From Streptomyces pacificus (GTDB lineage Bacteria; Actinomycetota; Actinomycetes; Streptomycetales; Streptomycetaceae): 64,000 bases of DNA. Numbering within the stretch: the stretch's first letter is position 1; every line of letters starts with the position of its first letter. Positions 17,440-25,535 of the stretch are shown one piece after another. The position numbers and the translations under genes are program-made. The stretch spans positions 372,001 to 436,000 of the forward strand of contig NZ_BLLG01000003.1 in assembly GCF_011766325.1 (NCBI RefSeq), written 5' to 3'. The notes under the pieces were generated by a model that had not been told where the DNA came from, did not search any database, and saw only the letters and a list, made by a program, of their open reading frames with translations.

Positions 17440-18069
17440 ATGAGGCAGATGCGCCGTACAGGTCTGGTCGCAGCGATGGTCACGGGCGGTGCGCTGGCCG
17501 CGGCCGGGGCCGCACACGCCGGCTCCGACGCGCAGGGCAGGGCGGCCGGCTCACCCGGCCTGATCTCCGGCAACACGGTGCAGGTCCCGGTCCACACGCC
17601 GGTGAACGTGTGCGGCAACACGGTGAACGTGGTGGGTCTGCTGAACCCCGCGGCCGGCAACAACTGCGCAAACGAAGGGAACGCCACCGACGGCGCCACT
17701 GCCGCTGACAGCGGTGCGGTCGCCGCGGCACAGGCGGAGGACTCCCCCGGCCTGATCTCCGGGAACGCGGTCCAGTTGCCCGTCGACGTCCCGGTGAACG
17801 TCACCGGCAACTCCGTGAACGTTGTCGGTATCGGCAACGCGGCGGTCGGCAACTCCTCCTCGAACTCCGCCAACCCGCCGACCCGGACCCGACCGGTGGC
17901 CCCGCCGTCCGAGGCCCGCCCCGCCACGCGTGACCCGGAGCCCCAGCAGGGCCCGGCCCGTCTGGCCGAGACCGGCACGCCGTCCGCGCTCGGTCTCACC
18001 ATCCCGGTCGGCGCGGCCCTCCTCCTCGGCGGTGCTCTGCTGTACCGCCGGGCCCGCGCCGTGGCGTGA
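17440..18069 (+). CDS. Long chaplin with two chaplin domains and a sortase signal
   Basis: 209 residues from ATG 17440 (GGGAGG at 17425-17430). Order: Sec signal (about 1-27), chaplin domain 1 (about 37-79, SPGLISGNTVQVPVHTP...), Ala-rich spacer, chaplin domain 2 (about 102-144), Pro/Arg-rich spacer, LAETG sortase motif (175-179), membrane helix and RRAR tail. Long chaplins are covalently attached to the wall by class E sortase and nucleate the amyloid sheath that lets aerial hyphae escape the surface. Domain 1 keeps the Cys pair (C58, C76); domain 2 has neither (VTGNSV, GNSSSN). It corresponds to the ChpA/B/C class; which one is uncertain. Confidence 0.93.
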   Translation: MRQMRRTGLVAAMVTGGALAAAGAAHAGSDAQGRAAGSPGLISGNTVQVPVHTPVNVCGNTVNVVGLLNPAAGNNCANEGNATDGATAADSGAVAAAQAEDSPGLISGNAVQLPVDVPVNVTGNSVNVVGIGNAAVGNSSSNSANPPTRTRPVAPPSEARPATRDPEPQQGPARLAETGTPSALGLTIPVGAALLLGGALLYRRARAVA

Positions 18070-18169
18070 CGGCGGATACGTTCCGGGGCCGCAGCCACCG
18101 CCTCTGCCCGTCCTCCCCGGCATCCTCTGGTCCCTTGGACCGCCCGCCGGGCCGGGCTCCCCGCCCCGT

Positions 18170-19381
18170 CTACTGGCGGTAGCCACCCAGGAAGCGCCCG
18201 ATCCGGCTGATCGCGGCATCGAGGTCGTCCGCGTACGGCAGGGTCAGGATGCGGAAGTGGTCGGGCCGGGGCCAGTTGAAACCGGTGCCCTGTACCACCT
18301 GGATCTTCTCCCGCAGCAGCAGGTCCAGTACGAACTTCTCGTCGTCGTGCACGCGGTGCACCTTGGGGTCCAGGCGCGGGAAGGCGTACAGCGCACCCTG
18401 GGGTTTCACACACGAGACGCCCGGGATCTCGTTCAGCCGCTCCCAGGCCCGGTCGCGCTGCTCGCGCAGCCGTCCGCCCGGTGCGGTCAGTTCATGGATC
18501 GACTGGCGACCGCCGAGCGCGGCCTGGATGGCGTACTGGGCGGGCGCGTTGGGGCACAGCCGCATCGAAGCGAGCATGGTGAGCCCCTCCAGGTAGCTGC
18601 GCGCGTGCTGTTTGGGGCCCGTGACGACCAGCCAGCCGGAGCGGAAGCCCGCGACCCGGTAGGTCTTGGACAGGCCGCTGAAGGTGAGGACGACCAGGTC
18701 CGGGGCGAGGGCGGCCGCGGTGTGGTGGACGGCCTCGTCGTAGACGATCTGGTCGTAGATCTCGTCGGCGAGGACCATCAGCTGGTGGCGGCGGGCGAGG
18801 TCCAGGATCCCCTCGACGATCTCCCGCGGATACACCGCTCCGGTGGGGTTGTTGGGATTGATGATCACGACGGCCCTGGTGCGGTCGGTGATCTTCGATG
18901 CCATGTCGTCGAGGTCGGGGTACCAGTCCGCCGACTCGTCGCAGAGGTAGTGGACGGCCTTTCCGCCGGAGAGGGTCGTGACGGCGGTCCACAGCGGGAA
19001 GTCGGGTGCGGGAACGAGCACTTCGTCGCCGTCCTCCAGCAGCGCCTGCACCGCCATCGACACGAGCTCGGAGACGCCGTTGCCGAGGAACACGTCGTCG
19101 ACGGAGACGTCCGTGAGCCCGAGGGCCTGGTAGCGCTGGGCAACGGCGCGCCGCGCGGAGAGGATCCCGCGCGAGTCCGTGTAGCCGTGGGCCCTCGGGA
19201 GCATCCGGATCATGTCCTGGACGATCTCCTCGGGGGCCTCGAAGCCGAAGAGCGCGGGGTTGCCGGTGTTCAGCCGCAGCACGCTGTGACCCGCCTCCTC
19301 CAGTGCGTCGGCGTGCTCGATCACCGGGCCGCGGATCTCGTAGCAGACCTCGCTGAGCTTGCTCGACTGCCGGAACTCCAT
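18170..19381 (-). CDS. PLP-dependent alanine-type aminotransferase
   Basis: 403 residues from ATG 19381 with GGGGAGG upstream. It is a fold-type I class I/II aminotransferase: LNTGNPALFGFEAPEEI, HGYTDSRGI, INPNNPTGAVYP, the Asp/Tyr pair in LADEIYDQIVYD, the PLP-binding Lys in FSGLSKTYRVAGFR and LRLCPNAPAQY-type segments. The N-terminus and length fit the AlaA-like group that makes alanine from pyruvate and glutamate; the substrate is inferred from similarity only. It is divergent from an HxlR regulator, with a 102-base gap holding a palindrome, so the regulator may control it. Confidence 0.9.
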   Translation of the reverse strand: MEFRQSSKLSEVCYEIRGPVIEHADALEEAGHSVLRLNTGNPALFGFEAPEEIVQDMIRMLPRAHGYTDSRGILSARRAVAQRYQALGLTDVSVDDVFLGNGVSELVSMAVQALLEDGDEVLVPAPDFPLWTAVTTLSGGKAVHYLCDESADWYPDLDDMASKITDRTRAVVIINPNNPTGAVYPREIVEGILDLARRHQLMVLADEIYDQIVYDEAVHHTAAALAPDLVVLTFSGLSKTYRVAGFRSGWLVVTGPKQHARSYLEGLTMLASMRLCPNAPAQYAIQAALGGRQSIHELTAPGGRLREQRDRAWERLNEIPGVSCVKPQGALYAFPRLDPKVHRVHDDEKFVLDLLLREKIQVVQGTGFNWPRPDHFRILTLPYADDLDAAISRIGRFLGGYRQ

Positions 19382-19425
19382 GCGGAGGCCTCCCCAGGGC
19401 TGGCGGGACGGTGGTACTCGGTGGC

Positions 19426-19442
19426 ACTTGGTTTTACCAAGT
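19426..19442. promoter_or_regulatory. Palindromic operator in aminotransferase / HxlR divergent promoter
   Basis: ACTTGG - TTTTA - CCAAGT: perfect 6-bp arms with a 5-base spacer. It ends 6 bases before the -35 of the regulator and 45 bases from the aminotransferase start. HxlR proteins bind short inverted repeats of this size, so it is the likely autoregulatory site. Confidence 0.6.
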
Positions 19443-19448
19443 GGAAGC

Positions 19449-19476
19449 TTGGAAAGTCCAACGACGGGTCTAGACT
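19449..19476 (+). promoter_or_regulatory. Promoter of the HxlR gene, giving a leaderless mRNA
   Basis: TTGGAA (19449-19454), a 16-base spacer and TAGACT (19471-19476). The start codon is 8 bases after the -10 box and no ribosome site is present, so transcription should begin at the ATG. Confidence 0.55.
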
Positions 19477-19483
19477 GCCTCGC

Positions 19484-20269
19484 ATGCCCCGTCCCCCACG
19501 CCGCCGAAGCTACGACCAGTTCTGCGCCGTCGCGCGCGCCCTCGACTCCGTCGGCGACCGCTGGACGCTGCTGATCGTGCGGGAACTGCTCTCCGGCCCG
19601 CGCCGGTACACCGACCTCCACGCCGACCTGCCCGGAGTCAGCACGGACGTCCTCGCCTCCCGGCTCAAGGACATGGAGCGCGACGGGCTGGCCACCCGGC
19701 GCAGGCTGCCCGCCCCGGCGTCGGCGTACGTCTACGAACTCACCCCGCGCGGAGAGGCGTTGCTGCCCCTGGTCGGGGCACTGGCCGAATGGGGCGCAGC
19801 CGCGCTCGACGTGCCCCGGCCGACCGACGCGGTGCGGGCCCACTGGTTCGCCGTACCGCTGCTGCGCCGTCTGGAGACGGCGGGCGTGACCGACACCGTC
19901 GAAGTGGGCCTGCCGGAGGGGGAGTTCCACGTGCGTCCCGCGCAGGGCGGCGGGGCCGGCGGCTACGGAGACGGCCCCGCGCCTGCCGGAGGCGTGGTGA
20001 CCCGGATCGAGTTGGACGGCGGGACCTGCCTCGCTGTCAGCCGGGGGGAGCTCGGCATCGAGGAGGGCATACGGGACGGGCATATCCGGGTCTCCGGCGG
20101 CGGGGCCCTTGCGGCCGCCCTGACCCAGCAGCGGCCCGGCGCCGGGTGCGACGTGGGCGCGCCCGTCGGGGCCCCCGGCTCCCCGCCGCGGGCCGCGGTG
20201 GAACAGGGGAGCGGCCAGGGGCGTCGACGCAGCGGTGCGACGGGTCGCCGCTCACCGGGAGACGGCTGA
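19484..20269 (+). CDS. HxlR-family transcriptional regulator with extended C-terminus
   Basis: 261 residues from ATG 19484. Residues about 8-105 are the HxlR winged helix: YDQFCAVARALDSVGDRWTLLIVRELLSGPRRYTDL and the STDVLASRLKDMERDGL recognition segment, then VYELTPRG. The remaining ~150 residues look like the SCP2-like extension found in some HxlR proteins (VEVGLPEGEFHVRP, IRVSGGGALAAAL), ending in a basic low-complexity tail that may be a late extension. Most HxlR proteins are 100-150 residues. No ribosome site is seen. Inferred role: repressor of itself and perhaps of the divergent aminotransferase. Confidence 0.87.
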   Translation: MPRPPRRRSYDQFCAVARALDSVGDRWTLLIVRELLSGPRRYTDLHADLPGVSTDVLASRLKDMERDGLATRRRLPAPASAYVYELTPRGEALLPLVGALAEWGAAALDVPRPTDAVRAHWFAVPLLRRLETAGVTDTVEVGLPEGEFHVRPAQGGGAGGYGDGPAPAGGVVTRIELDGGTCLAVSRGELGIEEGIRDGHIRVSGGGALAAALTQQRPGAGCDVGAPVGAPGSPPRAAVEQGSGQGRRRSGATGRRSPGDG

Positions 20270-20683
20270 CCGAGGCCGTTCGGGCGGCTCGGCCCCATGC
20301 TGGACCGGCGACCGGCGACCGGCGACCGGCGACCGGCGACCGGCGACCGGCGACCGGTGCGCCGTGGCAGGCGGGTCCCTTCCGGCGGTGGTGGGTTGCG
20401 GTCCGGTGGGTCGCGGTCGACATCGAGGCCCGGACGGCGCTGCCCCGGGCCGGCCCGGGGGAGGCCGACCCCGGGCTGCCGGCTCGGTGCGAACCGGTCA
20501 GGTCGGTCCGGTCGGCCCGCCCCGGGAGGAGGGCCCGGCCGGTCCGCCGCAGGAGGAGGACCCCGGTCGTCCTGCCCCGGAGGGACGAACCGGTCGCCGC
20601 GCTCGCCGGGCGCGAGCGGGCCGCTCCCCGCCCGGCGGCGTGTGCGGGTTCGCCGGACCCCCTGCCGTGCCGCGGATCGTCGG
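20270..20683. other. Gap between convergent HxlR and psuK genes
   Basis: 414 bases with a 7-bp repeat run (20304-20359) and no supportable gene. Open frames across it are byproducts of GC richness. Confidence 0.5.
20304..20359. repeat. 7-bp tandem repeat ACCGGCG, seven perfect copies plus one variant
   Basis: Perfect copies run from 20304 to 20352, followed by ACCGGTG. Noncoding, between convergent genes. Likely hypervariable in copy number. Confidence 0.95.
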
Positions 20684-21634
20684 CTACGGCGGTGCCGTGG
20701 TGCTGTCGGGCGGGCGGCCCCCGCGGACGGCGACCGCACGGGCACCCGCCCGGCACCCCGCCGATGCCGCGGCGGCCGGGGTCGCGTCCGCCAGCAGGGC
20801 CGCCAGAAAGGCGCCGGTGAAGGCGTCGCCCGCGCCCGTGGAGTCGACCGGTGCCGCGGGGACGGCGGCGATCCTGTCGGTCACCGCGCCCGACTGCGCC
20901 ACGAGCGCGCCGCCCGCGCCGAGGGTGACGGCGACGAGCGGGACACGGCGGCTCAGCCTGGCCGCGGCATCTGCCGCATCGGGGAGGCCGGTGAGGAGCC
21001 GGGCCTCGTCCGCGTTGGGGAGCAGGACACCGGTACCCGCCGTCGCACCGAGGAAGCGGTCGACGCCGAAGTCGGCGATGAACCCTGCCGACGCCGGGTC
21101 GACGCTCACCGGAACACCCCGTCCCAGCGCGTCCGCGAGCGCCAGGCATGCCAGCTCGCGACTGGGCTCGGAGAAGAACAGGTACCCGGACAGATGGAGC
21201 CTGGCCACCCCGTCGAGAAGCCGAGCCGACCAGTCGCCGGGGCACAGCCGCAGCGCCGCTCCGCCGTCGGTGAGGAAGGTCCGCTCCGCCTCCGCGTCGA
21301 CCAGCGCGACGATCGTGGCCGTCGGTACCTCCTGGTCGCGGACCAGTACGGGGTGGACTCCCGAGCCCCGCAGCAGCGCCTCGTGCCGGTCCGCGGTGCC
21401 GGCCCCTACCCGGCCGAGCAACCGTACGTCAGGACAACCCGAGTACGCCGCCCAGCAGGCCGCGTTGGCGCCGGCCCCGCCGGGCAGCGTCCGTACCTCC
21501 GCCGCGGTGTCCGTCCCGCGGGCGAGCGCCCCGGGGTGCCGTGCGATCACGTCCGTGGCCACATCGCCGACCACCAGCAGAGCCCCGGTCCGGCCCGGCA
21601 CCGCGGTCCCATCCCGCCCCGAGGGCGTCCTCAC
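20684..21634 (-). CDS. psuK: PfkB-family sugar kinase, probable pseudouridine kinase
   Basis: 316 residues from GTG 21634, which overlaps the stop of psuG by four bases. PfkB signatures: LPGGAGANAACWAAYSG near the N-terminus and the catalytic DSTGAGDAFTGAFLAALL near the C-terminus. PfkB kinases next to psuG phosphorylate pseudouridine to pseudouridine 5'-phosphate using ATP, and PsuG then splits it. The assignment rests on this neighbourhood; the sequence alone only says ribokinase family. The region past the stop contains no further gene. Confidence 0.85.
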   Translation of the reverse strand: MRTPSGRDGTAVPGRTGALLVVGDVATDVIARHPGALARGTDTAAEVRTLPGGAGANAACWAAYSGCPDVRLLGRVGAGTADRHEALLRGSGVHPVLVRDQEVPTATIVALVDAEAERTFLTDGGAALRLCPGDWSARLLDGVARLHLSGYLFFSEPSRELACLALADALGRGVPVSVDPASAGFIADFGVDRFLGATAGTGVLLPNADEARLLTGLPDAADAAARLSRRVPLVAVTLGAGGALVAQSGAVTDRIAAVPAAPVDSTGAGDAFTGAFLAALLADATPAAAASAGCRAGARAVAVRGGRPPDSTTAPP

Positions 21635-22539
21635 CGCGCCGCCGCGATCCGCGCCGCCAGCCGCACATTGGCGCGGACCGCCGCCAGATTGGCCTCGAGC
21701 GAGGCGCCCCCCGTCCGTGTCACCAGCAGGTCCAGCAGGAACGGGGTGACCGCCTGGCCGTCGATGCCCCTTTCCCGGCACTCGCCCAGGGCTTCCGCGA
21801 GCACCCGGTCGTGCAGCGACGGGTCCAACTGCTCGTCCTCCGGCACCGGCTGGGCCACGATCAGCGCGGTCTCCGGCCCGCCGAGTGCGCGCTGCGCCCG
21901 CATCACGTCCGCCACCTCCTGCGGGGTACGGACCGTCCAGTCGACCGGCAGCCCGGAGGAGGACAGGTAGAACCCGGGGAAGTGCGTGGTGCCGTAGCCG
22001 AGGACGGTGACTCCGAGGGTCTCCAGGCGCTGCAGTGTGGCGGGGACGTCGAGGATGGACTTCACCCCGGCGCAGACGACGGTGATCCCCGTCCGGGCGA
22101 GCAGCCGCAGATCCGCCGACTCGTCCTGGGCGGTGGTCCACTCCCGGTGGACTCCGCCGAGCCCGCCCGTGGCGAAGACCCGGATTCCGGCGCGTGCCGC
22201 GAGGAAGGCCGTGGCGGACACGGTCGTCGCCCCCGAGGCCCCTGCGGCAAGGGCGGGGGCCAGATCGCGGTGCCCGAACTTGCGTACCGCCGGGTCGGTC
22301 GCGATGCGTTCCATGCCGTGCTTGTCCAGGCCGACACGGGCCCGGCCGTCCAGTACGGCGACCGTCGCCGGCACCGCACCGGCGTCTGTGACCAGGGACT
22401 CCAGCTCCTCGGCGACGGCCAGACTGCGTGGCCGCGGCAGTCCGTGGGCGATGATGGTGGACTCCAGTGCGACGACGGGGCGGCGCGCGTCAAGCGCCTC
22501 CCGCACTTCTTCGGACAGCAACAGTGTGGTCTCGGGCAT
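21631..22539 (-). CDS. psuG: Pseudouridine-5'-phosphate glycosidase
   Basis: 302 residues from ATG 22539 (AGGGA about 8 bases upstream). Family-defining segments are present: VVALESTIIAHGLPRP, PATVAVLDGRARVGL, KFGHRDL (catalytic Lys region), TTVSATAFLAARAGIRVFATGGLGGVHR, VCAGVKSILDVPATLQRLETLGV and GTTHFPGFYL. It cleaves the C-C glycosidic bond of pseudouridine 5'-phosphate to uracil and ribose 5-phosphate, a Mn-dependent lyase reaction. Coupled to the downstream PfkB kinase. Length is normal for the family. Confidence 0.95.
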   Translation of the reverse strand: MPETTLLLSEEVREALDARRPVVALESTIIAHGLPRPRSLAVAEELESLVTDAGAVPATVAVLDGRARVGLDKHGMERIATDPAVRKFGHRDLAPALAAGASGATTVSATAFLAARAGIRVFATGGLGGVHREWTTAQDESADLRLLARTGITVVCAGVKSILDVPATLQRLETLGVTVLGYGTTHFPGFYLSSSGLPVDWTVRTPQEVADVMRAQRALGGPETALIVAQPVPEDEQLDPSLHDRVLAEALGECRERGIDGQAVTPFLLDLLVTRTGGASLEANLAAVRANVRLAARIAAAR

Positions 22540-22936
22540 GTCCACATCCCTGGCACGGGAGAGGTGTGCGCAAACGCTTCGGCTGCCGAACCGCCACGGC
22601 CCCCGTATGGCCCCTCGTTGCGCCCGCATGTGGGTTGCCGCCTCGCTGAACAGGCCCGCGCCGTAGGACCGTTCCGGCCCCACCGCGGCCGGTTGCCCGG
22701 TGGGGCCCGCACCGCCGGGCGTACCGGGACCCCGGACACCTCGCGGGTCCCGGGGACCCCGGACACCGGGCGGACCGACTGCCGGTCCGGCACAAAGGGC
22801 CCGGCTCCGGCGGCCGGGCACGGTGTCCGGCTCGGGACGCCTGGCACCGTTGGCCCGCAGGGGATGGCCTGGCTCGGGACGCCTGGCACCGGTGGCCCGG
22901 TGCACCGCGGGCGGACCCGAGCGGTGCACCGGGCCG
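22540..22936. other. Intergenic region upstream of psuG
   Basis: 397 bases holding the psuG promoter (not resolved) and GC-rich direct repeats, including GGGACCCCGGACAC-type repeats near 22725-22770 and a 29-bp pair at 22829 and 22871. No gene seen. Confidence 0.5.
22829..22899. repeat. Direct repeat of about 29 bp, two copies
   Basis: 22829-22857 and 22871-22899 share GGCTCGGGACGCCTGGCACC, then (G/T)TGGCCCG; one or two differences, 13-base spacer. Confidence 0.8.
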
Positions 22937-24262
22937 TCAGCCGCAGTCGCGCGGTGCCGGCAGCCGGGGCAGCCGGTCCGCTCGTACGACCTGGATCACG
23001 GTCCGTGCGTCCGGCCCCTTTGCCCTGTCCTGGTGGTAGGCGACCGCGAGCGCCCCCGCTCTGGCCTGGGCGTATCCGTACTGCGGGGTGATCCGCGTAT
23101 AGGCGGAGGACCGCAGGTCCAGCGCGTAGGCGGCTTCCGGGGTGCGCCAGGTGATCAGTTCACCGCTGATCCGGAGCTGGTCGAGCCCCTCGGCTGCGGG
23201 GGCCCCGGAGAGCCGTGTCACCGGTGCGGGCTGCCCCCGCCGCCAGACCACCAGCCTCGGATCCTCCCCCTCCCCGCCGTCCTCCCCCTCCCCGCCGTTC
23301 CCGCCGTTCCCGGCGTTCCCGCCGTCCTCGACCCAAGCCCACGTGGTGCCGTCGGAGGCGGGTGACCGCAGATCCCGCAGCGCGGCCACCGGGCCCGGCA
23401 GCGCGGCCGGGCGCAGGGTGGCGAAGGACAGCGCCGACAGCCTCGTCGACCGGCCGTCCGCACTCGCCTCCCGCCAGGCCAGCAGCCCGCCCGCCGCGAA
23501 CGGGGCCTCGATCACACCGGAGTGCAGGGCGCGCGGCGCAGGCACCGTGCCACCGGAACCGGGCGGGCGGACCGGGCTGGTGTAGATCGTGGCCCGGCCC
23601 CGGCCCGTGCCCTGCGCCCAGAAGACCGCACCGCCGCGGACGACGGGCTGGGGGAGCGGCCCGGGGAGGGTGGACCGCGCCAGCCGGCGCATACCGCCCT
23701 CGGCGTCCTGGACATAGAGCGACCACGGACTGTCGAGCGTGCGGCCCTCCAGCACCGCGAACGCCGTCCACCTCCCGTCAGCCGACACATCGGCGGCGAG
23801 GAGCTGGTGCTCCACGGGGTCGGTGAATGTCAGCAGGGTGCGCGGCGCCTCGGCATCCTCGACCACGGCAGCCCGGCGGCTCTGCCCGTCGGAGAGCTGC
23901 ACCACGGTCCAGCGGGCCCGAGGGCCGACATCGGTGAGGACCGCCCGCTGGCCGCTCGGCACGCGGAACTCGCCCGCCGCGAGGGCGGCCCGCCAGCTCT
24001 CGGGCAGCGGCGCCTCGCACGCCGCCCGGATCTGCAGGGGACGGGAGGGGGCGGATGCCGAGGAGGCGGGGCCGGCCGTGGGCTGCGTATGGCCGGATCG
24101 GTCGGCCGGTGAACAGCCCGGCCCCGCGAGCACCAGCAGGGCCGTACCCAGCAGGGTCGCTACCACCGGCGAGCCCGCCCGGACCGGGCGGCTCGGTGTT
24201 CCGTCCGCCGGAAGAGCCCGGACCGCCCGGACCGCCCGGACCGCCCGGACCGTTCGGATCAC
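22937..24262 (-). CDS. Exported beta-propeller-like protein of unknown function
   Basis: 441 residues from GTG 24262. The frame stays open to 24424, but no ribosome site favours any start, so the N-terminus is uncertain. A membrane-entry helix (VVATLLGTALLVLAGPGC) is followed by a Cys that makes a poor lipobox. The body has repeated strand patterns such as ARWTVVQLSDG, GRWTAFAVLEG, GGAVFWAQGTGRG, GLLAWREASADG and ELITWRTPEAAYALDL, like TolB/WD-type propeller blades. A Gly/Asn/Glu-rich low-complexity insert encoded near 23262-23325 interrupts it. The N-terminal segment contains VRA and ALP tripeptide repeats from 9-bp DNA repeats. No family recognised. Confidence 0.6.
   Translation of the reverse strand: MIRTVRAVRAVRAVRALPADGTPSRPVRAGSPVVATLLGTALLVLAGPGCSPADRSGHTQPTAGPASSASAPSRPLQIRAACEAPLPESWRAALAAGEFRVPSGQRAVLTDVGPRARWTVVQLSDGQSRRAAVVEDAEAPRTLLTFTDPVEHQLLAADVSADGRWTAFAVLEGRTLDSPWSLYVQDAEGGMRRLARSTLPGPLPQPVVRGGAVFWAQGTGRGRATIYTSPVRPPGSGGTVPAPRALHSGVIEAPFAAGGLLAWREASADGRSTRLSALSFATLRPAALPGPVAALRDLRSPASDGTTWAWVEDGGNAGNGGNGGEGEDGGEGEDPRLVVWRRGQPAPVTRLSGAPAAEGLDQLRISGELITWRTPEAAYALDLRSSAYTRITPQYGYAQARAGALAVAYHQDRAKGPDARTVIQVVRADRLPRLPAPRDCG
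24217..24252. repeat. 9-bp tandem repeat CCCGGACCG, four copies
   Basis: Four perfect copies, in frame with the minus-strand gene where they encode repeated VRA units just before its signal helix. Confidence 0.9.
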
Positions 24263-24310
24263 ACGACGTGCTCGACGTGCCCGGACCGCTGGGAGCGGCG
24301 TTCCGTCTCG

Positions 24311-24346
24311 CGGGAGTGCCGGGAGTGCCGGGAGTGCCGGGAGTGC
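24311..24346. repeat. 9-bp tandem repeat CGGGAGTGC, four copies
   Basis: Four perfect copies, 65 bases from the preceding 9-bp array and with the same period. In the open minus-strand frame they read ALP repeats, upstream of the start I chose. Confidence 0.9.
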
Positions 24347-24407
24347 CCGGCCCGGCGTCGTTCCGCCCTGTGGACGCCCCCCGCCGGTCAGAGGCTTCCG
24401 TCCCGGC

Positions 24408-25316
24408 TTACCACACGTAGCCACGGCCGCCCATGATCGTCGTGATGGCGTCCGCGGAGATCTTGGCGGACTTGGGGACTCCGCCGGCCCACGAGATCAT
24501 GCTGGTGCTCACCCCGCCGACGGGGTCCAGGTAGCGGACCTGTCGCGCGTCGGTGTCGCTGTTGTAGCCGTCGATGGCGACCCAGTGGAAGATCTCGATG
24601 TTGGGGTGCCCGGCCAGATGCGGCCCGCCCGGCACTTCCCAGGCGTTGCCGGCGATCGCGTAGTCGTAGTCGGTGTTGTGGACGATGTGCCTCCGGAAGT
24701 TCGCCACATCGGCCGATGTCGGGCTGTACGGCAGCGGCCTGGGCACGTAGTTGGCCCCCGGGAGACGGTGGTTGAGCGCGTCGGCCATCGGGTAGCCGGT
24801 CGGTTTCGCGACGTCGATCCCGACGCCGTACCAGGCCGTGCCCCTGGAGTCCGTCTCCAGGAGGTCCGCAGCCGCCCGCTGGGAGCGCCCGCGGACCTCG
24901 TCGTGTGCGGACTGGGTGATGACCAGGGCCGCCGGACCGCACCAGTACGACGTCTGCTGTGACTGGTGCAGCCCGCCCGAGACGACGTAGCCGGCGCGCT
25001 GGGCGCGGACGGCGGGGCGCCGGGACCACGCGGCGGCAGCCGCCTCCTTCCGGGCGGTGATGCGGCGCTGCTCGGCGGTGAGCCGCTGCGGGCCCAGGGT
25101 GTCGAGGACCTGCTTGTAGAGGGCACCGGGCGCCCGCCGGGATTCGGGTCCGGGCTGGGAGCCGGGGAACGGGTCGGTGCCCTGCCCGGCCGGGGAGAGG
25201 GTCTCGGCCCTCTCCCCGGCCGGCTCCCCGGCAGCCGGGCCGGCCGCCGTGAGGGCCGAGAGGAGGCAGACGGCCGTCATAAGGGCGATGCGACGCCCTG
25301 TGCGCACTGCTGACAT
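24408..25316 (-). CDS. Exported C39-like (papain-fold) peptidase or related protein
   Basis: 302 residues from ATG 25316 (AGGAG about 10 bases upstream). Sec signal (MSAVRTGRRIALMTAVCLLSALTAAG) is followed by a charged helical segment (about 65-105) and a peptidase C39-like domain: HQSQQTSYWCGPAALVI carries the Gln and nucleophile Cys, HWVAIDGYN the His, and VRYLDPVGG the Asp region. Such secreted proteins are common in Streptomyces with unknown substrates. The domain reaches the C-terminus (GGRGYVW), so it is complete. The following gene starts close behind but is not clearly coupled. Confidence 0.85.
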   Translation of the reverse strand: MSAVRTGRRIALMTAVCLLSALTAAGPAAGEPAGERAETLSPAGQGTDPFPGSQPGPESRRAPGALYKQVLDTLGPQRLTAEQRRITARKEAAAAAWSRRPAVRAQRAGYVVSGGLHQSQQTSYWCGPAALVITQSAHDEVRGRSQRAAADLLETDSRGTAWYGVGIDVAKPTGYPMADALNHRLPGANYVPRPLPYSPTSADVANFRRHIVHNTDYDYAIAGNAWEVPGGPHLAGHPNIEIFHWVAIDGYNSDTDARQVRYLDPVGGVSTSMISWAGGVPKSAKISADAITTIMGGRGYVW

Positions 25317-25535
25317 CGGTGGTCGCTCCTGTACGAGAGGGGACTCGGGCAAGCGCTGCCGTGGGTGTCGCACGCCGTCGCGCGTGGCAGCCGTGGGCGA
25401 ACCACGACCGTGCCCCCTGCCCGAGTGCGGCCCGAGGCGGCTCGCCGCGTGCCGCGGATCTTTCGCCCGCTAAGGTGAGCCGCCACGACGGCCTCTGATC
25501 ACTCCGCTGCCGGGCCCGCTTCTCCTTCGTTCGCC
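25317..25535. other. Upstream region of the C39-like gene
   Basis: About 220 bases between the exported protein and the cupin relic. It must hold the promoter of the minus-strand gene; I do not resolve it. Confidence 0.4.

Noticed and set aside
20297..21970. Long plus-strand frame opposite psuK/psuG
   Set aside because: Antisense shadow of the two confident enzymes and partly built from the heptamer repeat.
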